This document shows, one piece after another, positions 1 through 5,324 of a stretch of DNA of 8,899 nucleotides. Numbering within the stretch: the first letter of the stretch is position 1; every line of letters starts with the position of its first letter. Location: the NCBI GenBank assembly GCA_016185865.1, contig JACPMU010000042.1, forward strand, positions 1 through 8,899, read 5' to 3'. The position numbers and the translations under genes were made by a program. Under the pieces are notes generated by a model. It was not told the origin of the DNA. It searched no databases and saw only the letters and a program-made list of their open reading frames with translations. This DNA is from Candidatus Woesearchaeota archaeon (GTDB lineage Archaea; Nanobdellota; Nanobdellia; Woesearchaeales; GW2011-AR4).

Positions 1-2
1 TT

Positions 3-449
3 TTTAGTGAAATTCAGCTCTTTGCTTAAATCAGCATCGTATCTTTTTTCCAATGCGTCAAACCTTTTTTTGAGGCTTACCATTCTGCTGCCCATCACTA
101 TTTTGTCAGCATAAAAAACTATCTTCTCCTCCCAAGTGTTTGGCTGTTTGTTTTTTTGTTCAAGCTTATATAAGCTGTGCTTTTTAACAACTTCAGAAAC
201 TTCCTTAAAGCCCATGCTTTTTAACAGCTTTGCGCCTTTGACAACATGGCTTTCCTTTGCCCTTTCTATGTCATGCAATAAAGCCGCTGCAGTCACCAGC
301 TTCTTGTTTAATTTTATTCCTTTGGTTATTAGTTTTTCAGCGATGCTTTCCGCAACTCTGCACACCGCTATGGAATGCTCAATGACCTTAGAAGGAGTTT
401 TATTTTTATTTAAAAGGATTAGGCACTCCTCTTTTGTTGGGATTTTCAT
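3..449 (-). CDS. HD-domain metal-dependent phosphohydrolase, C-terminus outside window
   Basis: I translated 149 codons from the ATG at 449 down to the left window edge with no stop, so the C-terminus is missing. The pattern is that of the HD superfamily: H25 (IEHSIAV), the H59-D60 doublet in ALLHDIER, H68, H91 (VVKKHS) and D115 (FYADKIV), spaced as metal ligands normally are. HD proteins hydrolyse phosphate esters, often of nucleotides; the substrate here cannot be told. No Shine-Dalgarno precedes the ATG. An A/T-only stretch about 22-30 nt upstream, inside the lysine-rich end of dnaK, could act as a weak TATA box. The gene lies 20 nt after the dnaK stop in the same direction, with a T-rich tract between, so it may be transcribed separately or by read-through. 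The HD assignment is firm; a specific function is not. Confidence 0.85.
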   Translation of the reverse strand, partial: MKIPTKEECLILLNKNKTPSKVIEHSIAVCRVAESIAEKLITKGIKLNKKLVTAAALLHDIERAKESHVVKGAKLLKSMGFKEVSEVVKKHSLYKLEQKNKQPNTWEEKIVFYADKIVMGSRMVSLKKRFDALEKRYDADLSKELNFTK

Positions 450-454
450 ATTTG

Positions 455-465
455 AAAATAAAAAA
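455..465 (-). terminator. T-rich tract after dnaK
   Basis: Read on the minus strand, the bases just after the dnaK stop contain T6, then A, then T4. Oligo-T without a stem is the usual archaeal termination signal. It is also the leader of the HD gene that starts at 449, so termination may be partial. Confidence 0.4.
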
Positions 466-469
466 GAAT

Positions 470-1102
470 TTATTTTTTCTTTTTCTTCTCTTCGTCCTTC
501 ACTTCATAGTCGGCATCAACCACATTGTCATCACTGTGCCTGTGGCTCTGCTTATGTTCATGGGGATTTCCTGCTTCAGTTTCATCCTGCTTGTGCGCTT
601 CCTTGTATTGCGCGCCTGCCTTTTGGTACAGCTCAGTTGACATTTTCTGCACCATTTCATTAATCTCGTCAACTTTCTTCTTTATTGCTTCAACATCTTT
701 TTCAGCGGGCTTTAGCAATTCTTTTAATTCAAGAATCCTGCCTTTTACTTCGCTTATTTCTTTCTCAGGCACTTTGCCTTCCAAGTCCTTGAACAGCTTT
801 TCAGTTGTATAAACTAAATTATCAGCCTGGTTGATTGTCTCGATCTCTTCCTTTTTCTTCTTGTCAACATCAGCGAACTGCTCTGCTTCCTTTCTCATCC
901 TCTCAATTTCATCTTCACTCAGTTTTTGCGAAGCTGTTATCCTGATGCTCTGCTCCTTGCCTGTTCCCAAATCCTTTGCATTGACATGCAAAATTCCGTT
1001 TGCATCAATGTCGAATGCAACCTCAATCTGCGGAATTCCTCTTGGCGCAGGCGGAATGCCAACCAAGTCAAATTGCCCAAGTGCTTTATTATCGCCAAAC
1101 AT
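470..1102 (-). CDS. dnaK: DnaK (Hsp70), C-terminal part: substrate-binding domain and lid, split off by a frameshift
   Basis: This is the continuation of the dnaK gene in the -1 frame. Homology begins at about 1180, with residues reading KKSQVFSTAADNQTAV, so the ATG at 1102 (MFGDNKALG) is only the first in-frame start and not a natural one. The remaining SBD-beta (PPAPRGIPQIEVAFDIDANG, a family hallmark) is followed by the helical lid and a hydrophilic tail. The tail holds a small His cluster (PHEHKQSHRH), the usual DnaK ending VVDADYEV, and then five lysines. There are no further stops or frameshifts over about 230 codons. If the reading frame were restored the whole protein would be 653 aa, or 634 without the duplicated segment in the N-terminal half. 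The ATPase domain lies in the upstream fragment. By itself this piece would bind peptides without ATP control, if translated at all. Confidence 0.85.
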   Translation of the reverse strand: MFGDNKALGQFDLVGIPPAPRGIPQIEVAFDIDANGILHVNAKDLGTGKEQSIRITASQKLSEDEIERMRKEAEQFADVDKKKKEEIETINQADNLVYTTEKLFKDLEGKVPEKEISEVKGRILELKELLKPAEKDVEAIKKKVDEINEMVQKMSTELYQKAGAQYKEAHKQDETEAGNPHEHKQSHRHSDDNVVDADYEVKDEEKKKKK

Positions 1103-1131
1103 TGGCCTTTCACCTTGGCCTACCCTTATGG

Positions 1132-1180
1132 TTACAGCTGTCTGGTTGTCAGCAGCTGTGCTGAATACTTGAGATTTTTT
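1132..1180 (-). other. dnaK frameshift site: A6 run, 14-nt spacer, hairpin, then zero-frame stop
   Basis: On the minus strand the coding sequence reads ACA AAA AAT CTC. The family sequence needs ACA AAA AAA TCT, one more A, for Lys-Lys-Ser-Gln-Val. The run is T1175-1180 on the plus strand. The zero frame gives 14 wrong residues and stops at 1132-1134. The heptamer A-AAA-AAT (1180-1174) formally fits the X-XXY-YYZ rule for -1 slippage. After a 14-nt spacer, positions 1159-1134 can fold as a 10-bp stem with one bulged A and a 5-nt loop. A sequencing or assembly indel in the homopolymer remains the simplest explanation. Confidence 0.7.
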
Positions 1181-2430
1181 GTAGGAACTGTGGTGTTTCT
1201 TTCAATCAGCTTTGTAAAAACGCTCCCTAAAGTTTCAATTCCCAAGCTTAGTGGAGTTACATCAAGCAGCAAAATGTCTTTTACTTCGCCTGCAAGCACG
1301 CCTGCCTGCACAGCAGCGCCCATTGCAACACACTCCATTGGGTCAACTCCCCTTTCAGCCTGCTTGCCTACAAAATCCTCGACAAACTTCCTTACAATAG
1401 GCATGCGAGTTGGGCCTCCTACTAAAATTATTTTGTCGATTTGGCTTACAGACAATTTTGCGTCTTTTATTGCCTGCTCTGTAGGATGCCTGCATCTTTT
1501 GATGATTGGCTCTATCAGCTGCTCAAGCTTTGCCCTTGTAAGCTTTATCTGAAGGTGCTTTGGCCCCTCATTTGTTGCTGTTATGAAAGGCAGATTTATG
1601 TCAGTTTCAAAGACTGTTGAAAGCTCTATCTTTGCTTTTTCAGCAGCTTCCCTTAATCTTTGCATTGCGGTCTTGTCCTTTGTTAAGTCAATGCCCTCTG
1701 TTTTTTTGAATTCAGAAGCAAGGTAATCAACTAAATTCTGGTCCATATCCGTGCCTCCTAGCTGGGTATCTCCGGATGTTGAAAGCACCTGGAAAACTCC
1801 GTCTCCAAATTCCATTATTGTGACATCCAAAGTTCCTCCTCCCAAATCAAAAACAAGAATTTTCAGCTGCTTGTCCTGCTTGTCAATGCCATAAGCCATT
1901 GAAGCTGCTGTCGGCTCGTTCACTATTCTTACAACTTCCAAGCCTGCAATCTCTCCTGCATCCTTTGTTGCCTGCCTTTGGTTGTCATCAAAGTAAGCAG
2001 GGACTGTAATGACTGCCTTGTTTATTTTTTCGCCGAGAAATTCCTCTGCATCCTTCTTTATTTTTTGAAGAATAAATGCTGATATCTGCTGAGGGGTGTA
2101 TTCTTTTCCGTCAATATCTTTTTGAAGAATAAATGCTGATATCTGCTGAGGGGTGTATTCTTTTCCGTCAATATCATACTTATGGCTTGTGCCCATCTTG
2201 CGCTTTGCAGCCATTATGGTTTTTTCAGGGTTTGAAACAGCCTGCCTTCTTGCAGGCTCTCCGACTAGAATCTGGCCGTCTTTTGCGAATGCCACAACGC
2301 TTGGAAACGCTTTTCCATAGGCAGTTGTCCCTTCTGCGCTTGGTATTATTGTAGGCTTGCCTGCCTGCAGAGCAGAAGCAGCTGAGTTACTGGTGCCTAA
2401 ATCTATCCCAATTATTTTCTCCTTTGCCAT
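1132..2430 (-). CDS. dnaK: DnaK (Hsp70), N-terminal part: ATPase domain and linker, with a 19-residue tandem duplication
   Basis: ATP-dependent Hsp70 chaperone, cytoplasmic, working with GrpE (encoded upstream) and DnaJ (not in this window). Visible motifs are phosphate-1 (GIDLGTSNS, residues 8-16), NEPTAAS, phosphate-2 (VFDLGGGTLDVT), the adenosine motif (VGGPTRMP) and the interdomain linker DILLLDVTPLSLG at about 385-397. Homology is normal to K418. A missing base in an A6 run then gives 14 non-homologous residues and an early stop, 21 residues past the linker. Residues 86-104 and 105-123 are identical copies (DIDGKEYTPQQ...), from a 57-bp in-frame DNA duplication. In ordinary DnaK this segment occurs once, in subdomain IB of the ATPase domain, so folding may be affected. 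A strong GGAGG at 2443-2439, 8 nt before ATG, fixes the start and is typical of an internal operon gene. It lies 67 nt after grpE. Confidence 0.93.
   Translation of the reverse strand: MAKEKIIGIDLGTSNSAASALQAGKPTIIPSAEGTTAYGKAFPSVVAFAKDGQILVGEPARRQAVSNPEKTIMAAKRKMGTSHKYDIDGKEYTPQQISAFILQKDIDGKEYTPQQISAFILQKIKKDAEEFLGEKINKAVITVPAYFDDNQRQATKDAGEIAGLEVVRIVNEPTAASMAYGIDKQDKQLKILVFDLGGGTLDVTIMEFGDGVFQVLSTSGDTQLGGTDMDQNLVDYLASEFKKTEGIDLTKDKTAMQRLREAAEKAKIELSTVFETDINLPFITATNEGPKHLQIKLTRAKLEQLIEPIIKRCRHPTEQAIKDAKLSVSQIDKIILVGGPTRMPIVRKFVEDFVGKQAERGVDPMECVAMGAAVQAGVLAGEVKDILLLDVTPLSLGIETLGSVFTKLIERNTTVPTKNLKYSAQLLTTRQL
2062..2175. repeat. Exact 57-bp tandem duplication inside dnaK (two copies)
   Basis: Positions 2062-2118 and 2119-2175 are identical over all 57 bases and directly adjacent. 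The unit is 19 codons, so the frame is kept. Identity at every synonymous site means the event is recent or is an assembly artefact. Confidence 0.95.
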
Positions 2431-2438
2431 TTTGATTT

Positions 2439-2443
2439 CCTCC
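2439..2443 (-). promoter_or_regulatory. Shine-Dalgarno of dnaK
   Basis: GGAGG on the minus strand, 8 nt before the dnaK ATG. It is the only strong ribosome-binding site I found in the window. The first genes of transcription units here have none and appear leaderless. Confidence 0.85.
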
Positions 2444-2497
2444 GATTTGATTTTTTGTTTTATTTTTTAATAATAACTTTTTATCGATTGCTATCGT

Positions 2498-2998
2498 TTA
2501 TTTTCCGCTAACCTTAACTTTGCTGTGCCTCAGCACTTTATCGTTGAGCATGTAGCCTTTCTGGAACTCCTCCAGAATTGTTTCTTCGGGCTTGTCGCTC
2601 TCTTCTTTCATCAAGACTTCGTGCCTGTAAGGATCAAACTTTTCCCCTGCTGCTTTGATTGGCCTCAATCCTTCTGCTTCAAGCATTGAGTGAAGCTGGG
2701 CATAAACAATCTTCATGCCTTCGATGAACTTGTCCTTGTCATTCGTGTTTTTTAACGCAATCTCAAAGCTGTCAAGCACTGGCAGCATTTGGGCAATCAC
2801 ATCAGCATGAGCATATTTTGCAAACTCCGCTTTTTCTTTTGTATTCCATTTCTTGTAATTTTCAAATTCTGCCTGCAGTCTTTTCAATGTGTCTGTTAGT
2901 TCGTCTATTTTTTGAGACTTTTCGTCTAACTGTTTTTCTAAGTCAAATGCGGCATCTCTTTTTTCCTCGTGTTTTTTGTCTTCCTTTTTTGCTTCCAT
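2498..2998 (-). CDS. grpE: GrpE, nucleotide-exchange factor of DnaK
   Basis: GrpE dimers release ADP from DnaK and so reset the chaperone cycle. The 166-aa protein has a charged N-terminus and a long coiled coil at about residues 14-60 (including RLQAEFENYKKW). Then come the family signatures PVLDSFEIALKN, the head-domain start FDPYRHEVLM, and the C-terminal GYMLNDKVLRHSKVKVSGK. Length and order are normal and nothing is broken, unlike dnaK next door. It is the first gene of the grpE-dnaK operon, with a BRE/TATA at 3070-3057 that predicts a start near 3034 and a leader of about 35 nt. That leader holds a perfect palindrome (3018-3032) and a modest AAAGG near the ATG. The palindrome and the divergent winged-helix gene suggest repression that is relieved by heat or misfolding; this regulation is inferred. 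Confidence 0.95.
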   Translation of the reverse strand: MEAKKEDKKHEEKRDAAFDLEKQLDEKSQKIDELTDTLKRLQAEFENYKKWNTKEKAEFAKYAHADVIAQMLPVLDSFEIALKNTNDKDKFIEGMKIVYAQLHSMLEAEGLRPIKAAGEKFDPYRHEVLMKEESDKPEETILEEFQKGYMLNDKVLRHSKVKVSGK

Positions 2999-3017
2999 TT
3001 TATGCCTTTACTTCTTG

Positions 3018-3032
3018 TTGACTTAAAGTCAA
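3018..3032. promoter_or_regulatory. Palindromic operator candidate in the grpE leader
   Basis: TTGACTT-A-AAGTCAA is a perfect inverted repeat with 7-bp arms and a 1-bp centre. It covers about +2 to +16 relative to the predicted grpE start, where a bound dimer would block polymerase without touching the divergent promoter. I saw no second copy in the window. Binding by the adjacent winged-helix protein is inferred from position. Confidence 0.6.
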
Positions 3033-3056
3033 CGGAATGTAGGTAATATCAACTAG

Positions 3057-3070
3057 TATATAAACTTTTC
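3057..3070 (-). promoter_or_regulatory. grpE-dnaK promoter (BRE + TATA)
   Basis: On the minus strand GAAAAG (BRE) is followed directly by TTTATATA (TATA, 3064-3057), a near-ideal archaeal promoter. Using the 22-nt spacing seen at leaderless genes here, transcription should start near 3034. Confidence 0.8.
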
Positions 3071-3072
3071 GG

Positions 3073-3086
3073 CAAAAGTATATAAA
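3073..3086 (+). promoter_or_regulatory. Promoter of the winged-helix regulator gene (BRE + TATA)
   Basis: CAAAAG (BRE, 3073-3078) is followed by TATATAAA (3079-3086). The box ends 22 nt before the ATG at 3109, which predicts a leaderless mRNA. Only two bases separate this BRE from the grpE BRE on the other strand, so the two promoters stand back to back and their TBP/TFB complexes might compete. Confidence 0.8.
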
Positions 3087-3108
3087 TAAGCACTTCCAAG
3101 AGCTTTAT

Positions 3109-3516
3109 ATGGTATTCATAAGGCAGAGAATCACTATTGTAAACATAAGGAAGCCGGCTGAGCACAATGTAAACCAGGAGCTGCAGTGGTTTGGAACTTC
3201 GCTTGGCTTGTTCAACCTAAGGGACAAGGACAAGAGCACCTTTAGGGTTTTTATAGAGCTCTTGAAATCTGCCAAAAGGCATGAAACATTGACAAGCGAT
3301 GAGCTGGCAACAAGACTGGCTTTGGCAAGAGGCACGATAATCCATCACATCAACAAACTCATGGAGTCAGGATTGGTAGTGCATGAAGGCAACAAGTACA
3401 CTTTAAGGGTTGAAAACCTCAAAACTTTGATTGAAGAGGTTGAGAAAGACATCAAAAGGGCATGCGATGACCTGAAGGAAGTTGCCAAGGAGATTGATGC
3501 AAGGTTAGGGATTTAG
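3109..3516 (+). CDS. Winged-helix (ArsR-like) transcription regulator, probable regulator of grpE-dnaK
   Basis: A 135-aa cytoplasmic DNA-binding protein. Residues 20-55 form an N-terminal helical section (ELQWFGTSLGLFNLRDKDKS). Residues 61-87 form the helix-turn-helix (LTSDELATRLALARGTIIHHINKLMESG). The wing is at about 88-101 (LVVHEGNKYTLRV) and a charged helix at 104-133 may dimerise. The wHTH fold is clear, and the N-terminal section is a pattern I remember from DPANN regulators, but I cannot name the family with certainty. The TATA box 22 nt upstream fixes the start. Its divergent position next to grpE and the palindrome in the grpE leader suggest a heat-shock repressor, analogous to Phr of Pyrococcus or HSR1 of Archaeoglobus in role but not shown to be homologous. 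No operator copy overlaps its own promoter, so autoregulation is not evident. Arginine codons are mostly AGG (8 of 11). Confidence 0.82.
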   Translation: MVFIRQRITIVNIRKPAEHNVNQELQWFGTSLGLFNLRDKDKSTFRVFIELLKSAKRHETLTSDELATRLALARGTIIHHINKLMESGLVVHEGNKYTLRVENLKTLIEEVEKDIKRACDDLKEVAKEIDARLGI

Positions 3517-3533
3517 TGTCCTGATTTTATAAT

Positions 3534-3548
3534 AGTAAATTATATAAA
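3534..3548 (+). promoter_or_regulatory. Promoter of the secreted surface protein gene (TATA)
   Basis: TATATAAA at 3541-3548 ends 22 nt before the ATG at 3571, giving a leaderless transcript. The preceding AGTAAAT is a weaker BRE than those of the neighbours. The box lies 24 nt after the stop of the regulator gene, so the two genes need not be one operon. Confidence 0.7.
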
Positions 3549-3570
3549 CCAGTAACCAGAGCTTTAGGTT

Positions 3571-5049
3571 ATGAAAAAAGGTGTTTTGTTATTCTTGGTG
3601 TTTATTTCAATTCTGCCGCTTTCTTATGCAGACATAACCATAACAACAGACCAGTCAGTTTACAACCTTGGCAACAAAATGAAGGCATCTGCATCAGTGC
3701 TGCAGGACAATCTTTTTGAAGGCTTGTTTGAGCTGACAATATCATGCGACAATTACAAGCTGCAGTATTTCCTGACTCCAATAAGCCTTGAGGCGAATTT
3801 CAGGACAGCTGTTGATGTGCCGGAATTGGCTGCAACATCCTCAATGCTCGGGAACTGCAAAATTACAGGCAATCTTGTAACAAACAATAATTTAGTTATT
3901 GAGCAAAAAAACTCAAACAGCTTCGGAGTTACAAGCCAGTTAACTGTGCTTCCTGTGAAAAGCAAGATAACCGCATTGCCCGGAGACAATATCTTAATCT
4001 CGGGGATTGTGAACGAGGCATTTGGAAACAATGTCCTGAAAGCTTCAGCAAAAATTGTTTTGGACAGCAATTCCCATTCAATTGAAGCTGTTGATGGGAA
4101 ATTTGAGCTTAACCTGGAATTGGCAAAGAACATCAAGTCAGGAAAGCATACGATTGAAATAAGCGCTTCTGATTCAAAAAACAATGCAGGCAGCGCTTCA
4201 GTAGAGCTTGATGTGACAGCAGTCCCAGCCTATGTGAAAACAGAAACAAGCTCTGCACAATTATTGCCAGGCTCGAAAATTGAAATAACATCTTCTTTGT
4301 ACGACCAGGCTGATGACCTGATAAACACATCTCTTGAGCTTTCGCTTGATGCACCAAGCAGCAGCAATGTGTTCAATAAGGATGTGCAGAGCAATGAAAA
4401 AATAAGCTACGAGTTCAGCCAGTATGCAGAGCCCGGCATTTATACCTTAACAAGCACTTACGGAAATTTATTCACACAAACTTCAATAAACATAACATCA
4501 GTAAGGGAAGTAAAGATAAAATACGGCAATGAAACCGTTCTCATTGAAAACATTGGGAATATACCTTTTGAGGATGAATTAACATTCTTCCTTGAAAGCG
4601 AGCTGAAAAAATACCCGATAACCAAAAACATAAAGATAGAGCCCGGCAAGCTGCTTGACATTGACCTGTCAAAAGAAGTGCCATTGGGAGTTTATGATGT
4701 ACTGATGCAGATAAAAGAAGGCATTGGAACTTCAAAAGAAAAAATACAAAATGTGATTGAATCAGCGCAGGAAAGCGCAGCAGGCTCTGCTGCTGAAAAA
4801 GAGGATGTACTGGCAGCTGATGTGACTATTCATGACAACAGGCCATTATACAAAAAAATCACAGGCAGCCTGTCCTCGATGCAGGCAAGAATTGTTGGCT
4901 CAGATGGTTTGCTTGCAAAAAACCCATTAATAGCGCCGATAGCCTTAGTTGCAGTATTATTTTTGTTGGTATTCCGCTACGGCAGAAAGCCGATAATGAG
5001 ATTAATCAAAGGAAGAAAAAACGATGAAAATAAAGAGCAGGAAAATTAA
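3571..5049 (+). CDS. Secreted, membrane-anchored beta-rich (Ig/macroglobulin-like) surface protein
   Basis: A 492-aa protein. Residues 1-20 are a Sec signal peptide (two lysines, hydrophobic core, likely cut after SYA-20). The mature start DITITTDQSVYNLGNKM resembles the opening strand of MG2/Ig-like domains. The ectodomain, about 21-440, is rich in Thr/Ser/Asn and alternating beta patterns and looks like three or four tandem beta-sandwich units. Only two cysteines, C59 and C96, are evident in the first unit and could form a disulfide. Sequons such as NTS, NIT and NET could be N-glycosylated. After an Ala/Glu-rich stretch comes a transmembrane helix at about 450-468 (PLIAPIALVAVLFLLVF) and a 24-residue tail rich in Lys, Arg and Glu. 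The topology is thus outside N-terminus with a short cytoplasmic tail. The role is unknown; adhesion or cell-envelope structure is a guess. Its stop codon overlaps that of the convergent zinc-ribbon gene. Confidence 0.8.
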   Translation: MKKGVLLFLVFISILPLSYADITITTDQSVYNLGNKMKASASVLQDNLFEGLFELTISCDNYKLQYFLTPISLEANFRTAVDVPELAATSSMLGNCKITGNLVTNNNLVIEQKNSNSFGVTSQLTVLPVKSKITALPGDNILISGIVNEAFGNNVLKASAKIVLDSNSHSIEAVDGKFELNLELAKNIKSGKHTIEISASDSKNNAGSASVELDVTAVPAYVKTETSSAQLLPGSKIEITSSLYDQADDLINTSLELSLDAPSSSNVFNKDVQSNEKISYEFSQYAEPGIYTLTSTYGNLFTQTSINITSVREVKIKYGNETVLIENIGNIPFEDELTFFLESELKKYPITKNIKIEPGKLLDIDLSKEVPLGVYDVLMQIKEGIGTSKEKIQNVIESAQESAAGSAAEKEDVLAADVTIHDNRPLYKKITGSLSSMQARIVGSDGLLAKNPLIAPIALVAVLFLLVFRYGRKPIMRLIKGRKNDENKEQEN

Positions 5050-5228
5050 GAATCTCTTTTTTTTCTTTCCTCATCCATGATGCTTGTTTCTCCAAAAGTT
5101 TCGTCCAGCAAGTCTTGGGCTGTTTTGCGAAAGCCCACCTTGCCTTCATGAGAGCAATACGGGCATCTCATAGGAACTTTATCTTTCTTGAACTTAAATC
5201 CGCAGCTTCTGCACTCCAAATCAAGCAT
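5046..5228 (-). CDS. Small zinc-ribbon protein (60 aa)
   Basis: C6-x2-C9 and C22-x2-C25 (ECRSCGF and RCPYCSH) form a compact zinc ribbon at the N-terminus, followed by a charged helical tail (TAQDLLDETFGET) ending in KKRDS. The frame is open for 21 more codons upstream, but the ATG at 5228 is preferred: a BRE/TATA at 5264-5251 ends 22 nt before it, and the upstream extension would run across that promoter. Such tiny ribbons in archaea bind nucleic acid or partner proteins; nothing here tells which. It converges on the surface-protein gene: the palindromic TTAA at 5046-5049 supplies both stop codons, TAA on each strand, so the genes overlap by 3 bases of coding plus stop. It is divergent from the prephenate dehydrogenase gene. 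Confidence 0.8.
   Translation of the reverse strand: MLDLECRSCGFKFKKDKVPMRCPYCSHEGKVGFRKTAQDLLDETFGETSIMDEERKKRDS
5057..5064 (+). terminator. T8 tract after the surface-protein gene
   Basis: Eight T residues start 8 nt after the plus-strand stop, followed by a further T/C-rich stretch. This is a typical archaeal oligo-T terminator, lying over the lysine codons at the end of the opposite-strand zinc-ribbon gene. Confidence 0.5.
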
Positions 5229-5250
5229 AATGCTACTCTTGAGTAAGAAG

Positions 5251-5264
5251 TATATAAATTTTGC
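5251..5264 (-). promoter_or_regulatory. Promoter of the zinc-ribbon gene (BRE + TATA)
   Basis: On the minus strand GCAAAA (BRE) runs into TTTATATA (TATA, 5258-5251). The box ends 22 nt before the ATG at 5228. This fixes the start and predicts a leaderless transcript. Confidence 0.8.
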
Positions 5265-5286
5265 GGGACAGTGTGTTAGACAAGGA

Positions 5287-5303
5287 CACAAAGTTTTTAA
5301 ATA
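5287..5303 (+). promoter_or_regulatory. Promoter of the prephenate dehydrogenase gene (BRE + TATA)
   Basis: ACACAAAG is followed by TT and TTTAAATA (5296-5303). The box ends 21 nt before the ATG at 5325, again leaderless. It is divergent from the zinc-ribbon promoter, with about 37 bp between the two boxes. Confidence 0.75.
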
Positions 5304-5324
5304 GTTATCTTTTAGTAGTGAAAA

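Noticed and set aside
136..663. Plus-strand open frame of 175 codons opposite the HD gene and the dnaK end
   Set aside because: Its translation is Ser/Leu/Phe-rich without a recognisable pattern, and both genes on the other strand have clear family motifs. It is a shadow.
1134..1159. Hairpin read as an intrinsic terminator or a regulatory RNA
   Set aside because: It encodes the conserved DnaK segment STAADNQTAV and no T-run follows it, so I keep it only as part of the frameshift observation.
926..1552. Plus-strand open frame of 208 codons across dnaK
   Set aside because: It lies wholly opposite conserved DnaK sequence and has no promoter or family resemblance.
2444..2497. Possible separate dnaK promoter between grpE and dnaK
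   Set aside because: The sequence is very AT-rich but the best TATA-like string (TTATTATT) is weak, and the strong Shine-Dalgarno fits an operon-internal gene.
3753..4184. Minus-strand open frame of 143 codons inside the surface-protein gene
   Set aside because: The plus frame has a signal peptide, membrane anchor and promoter; the minus frame has none of these.
5229..5291. N-terminal extension of the zinc-ribbon protein with three extra cysteines
   Set aside because: The extension runs over the BRE/TATA promoter and would precede the predicted transcription start; the cysteines look accidental.
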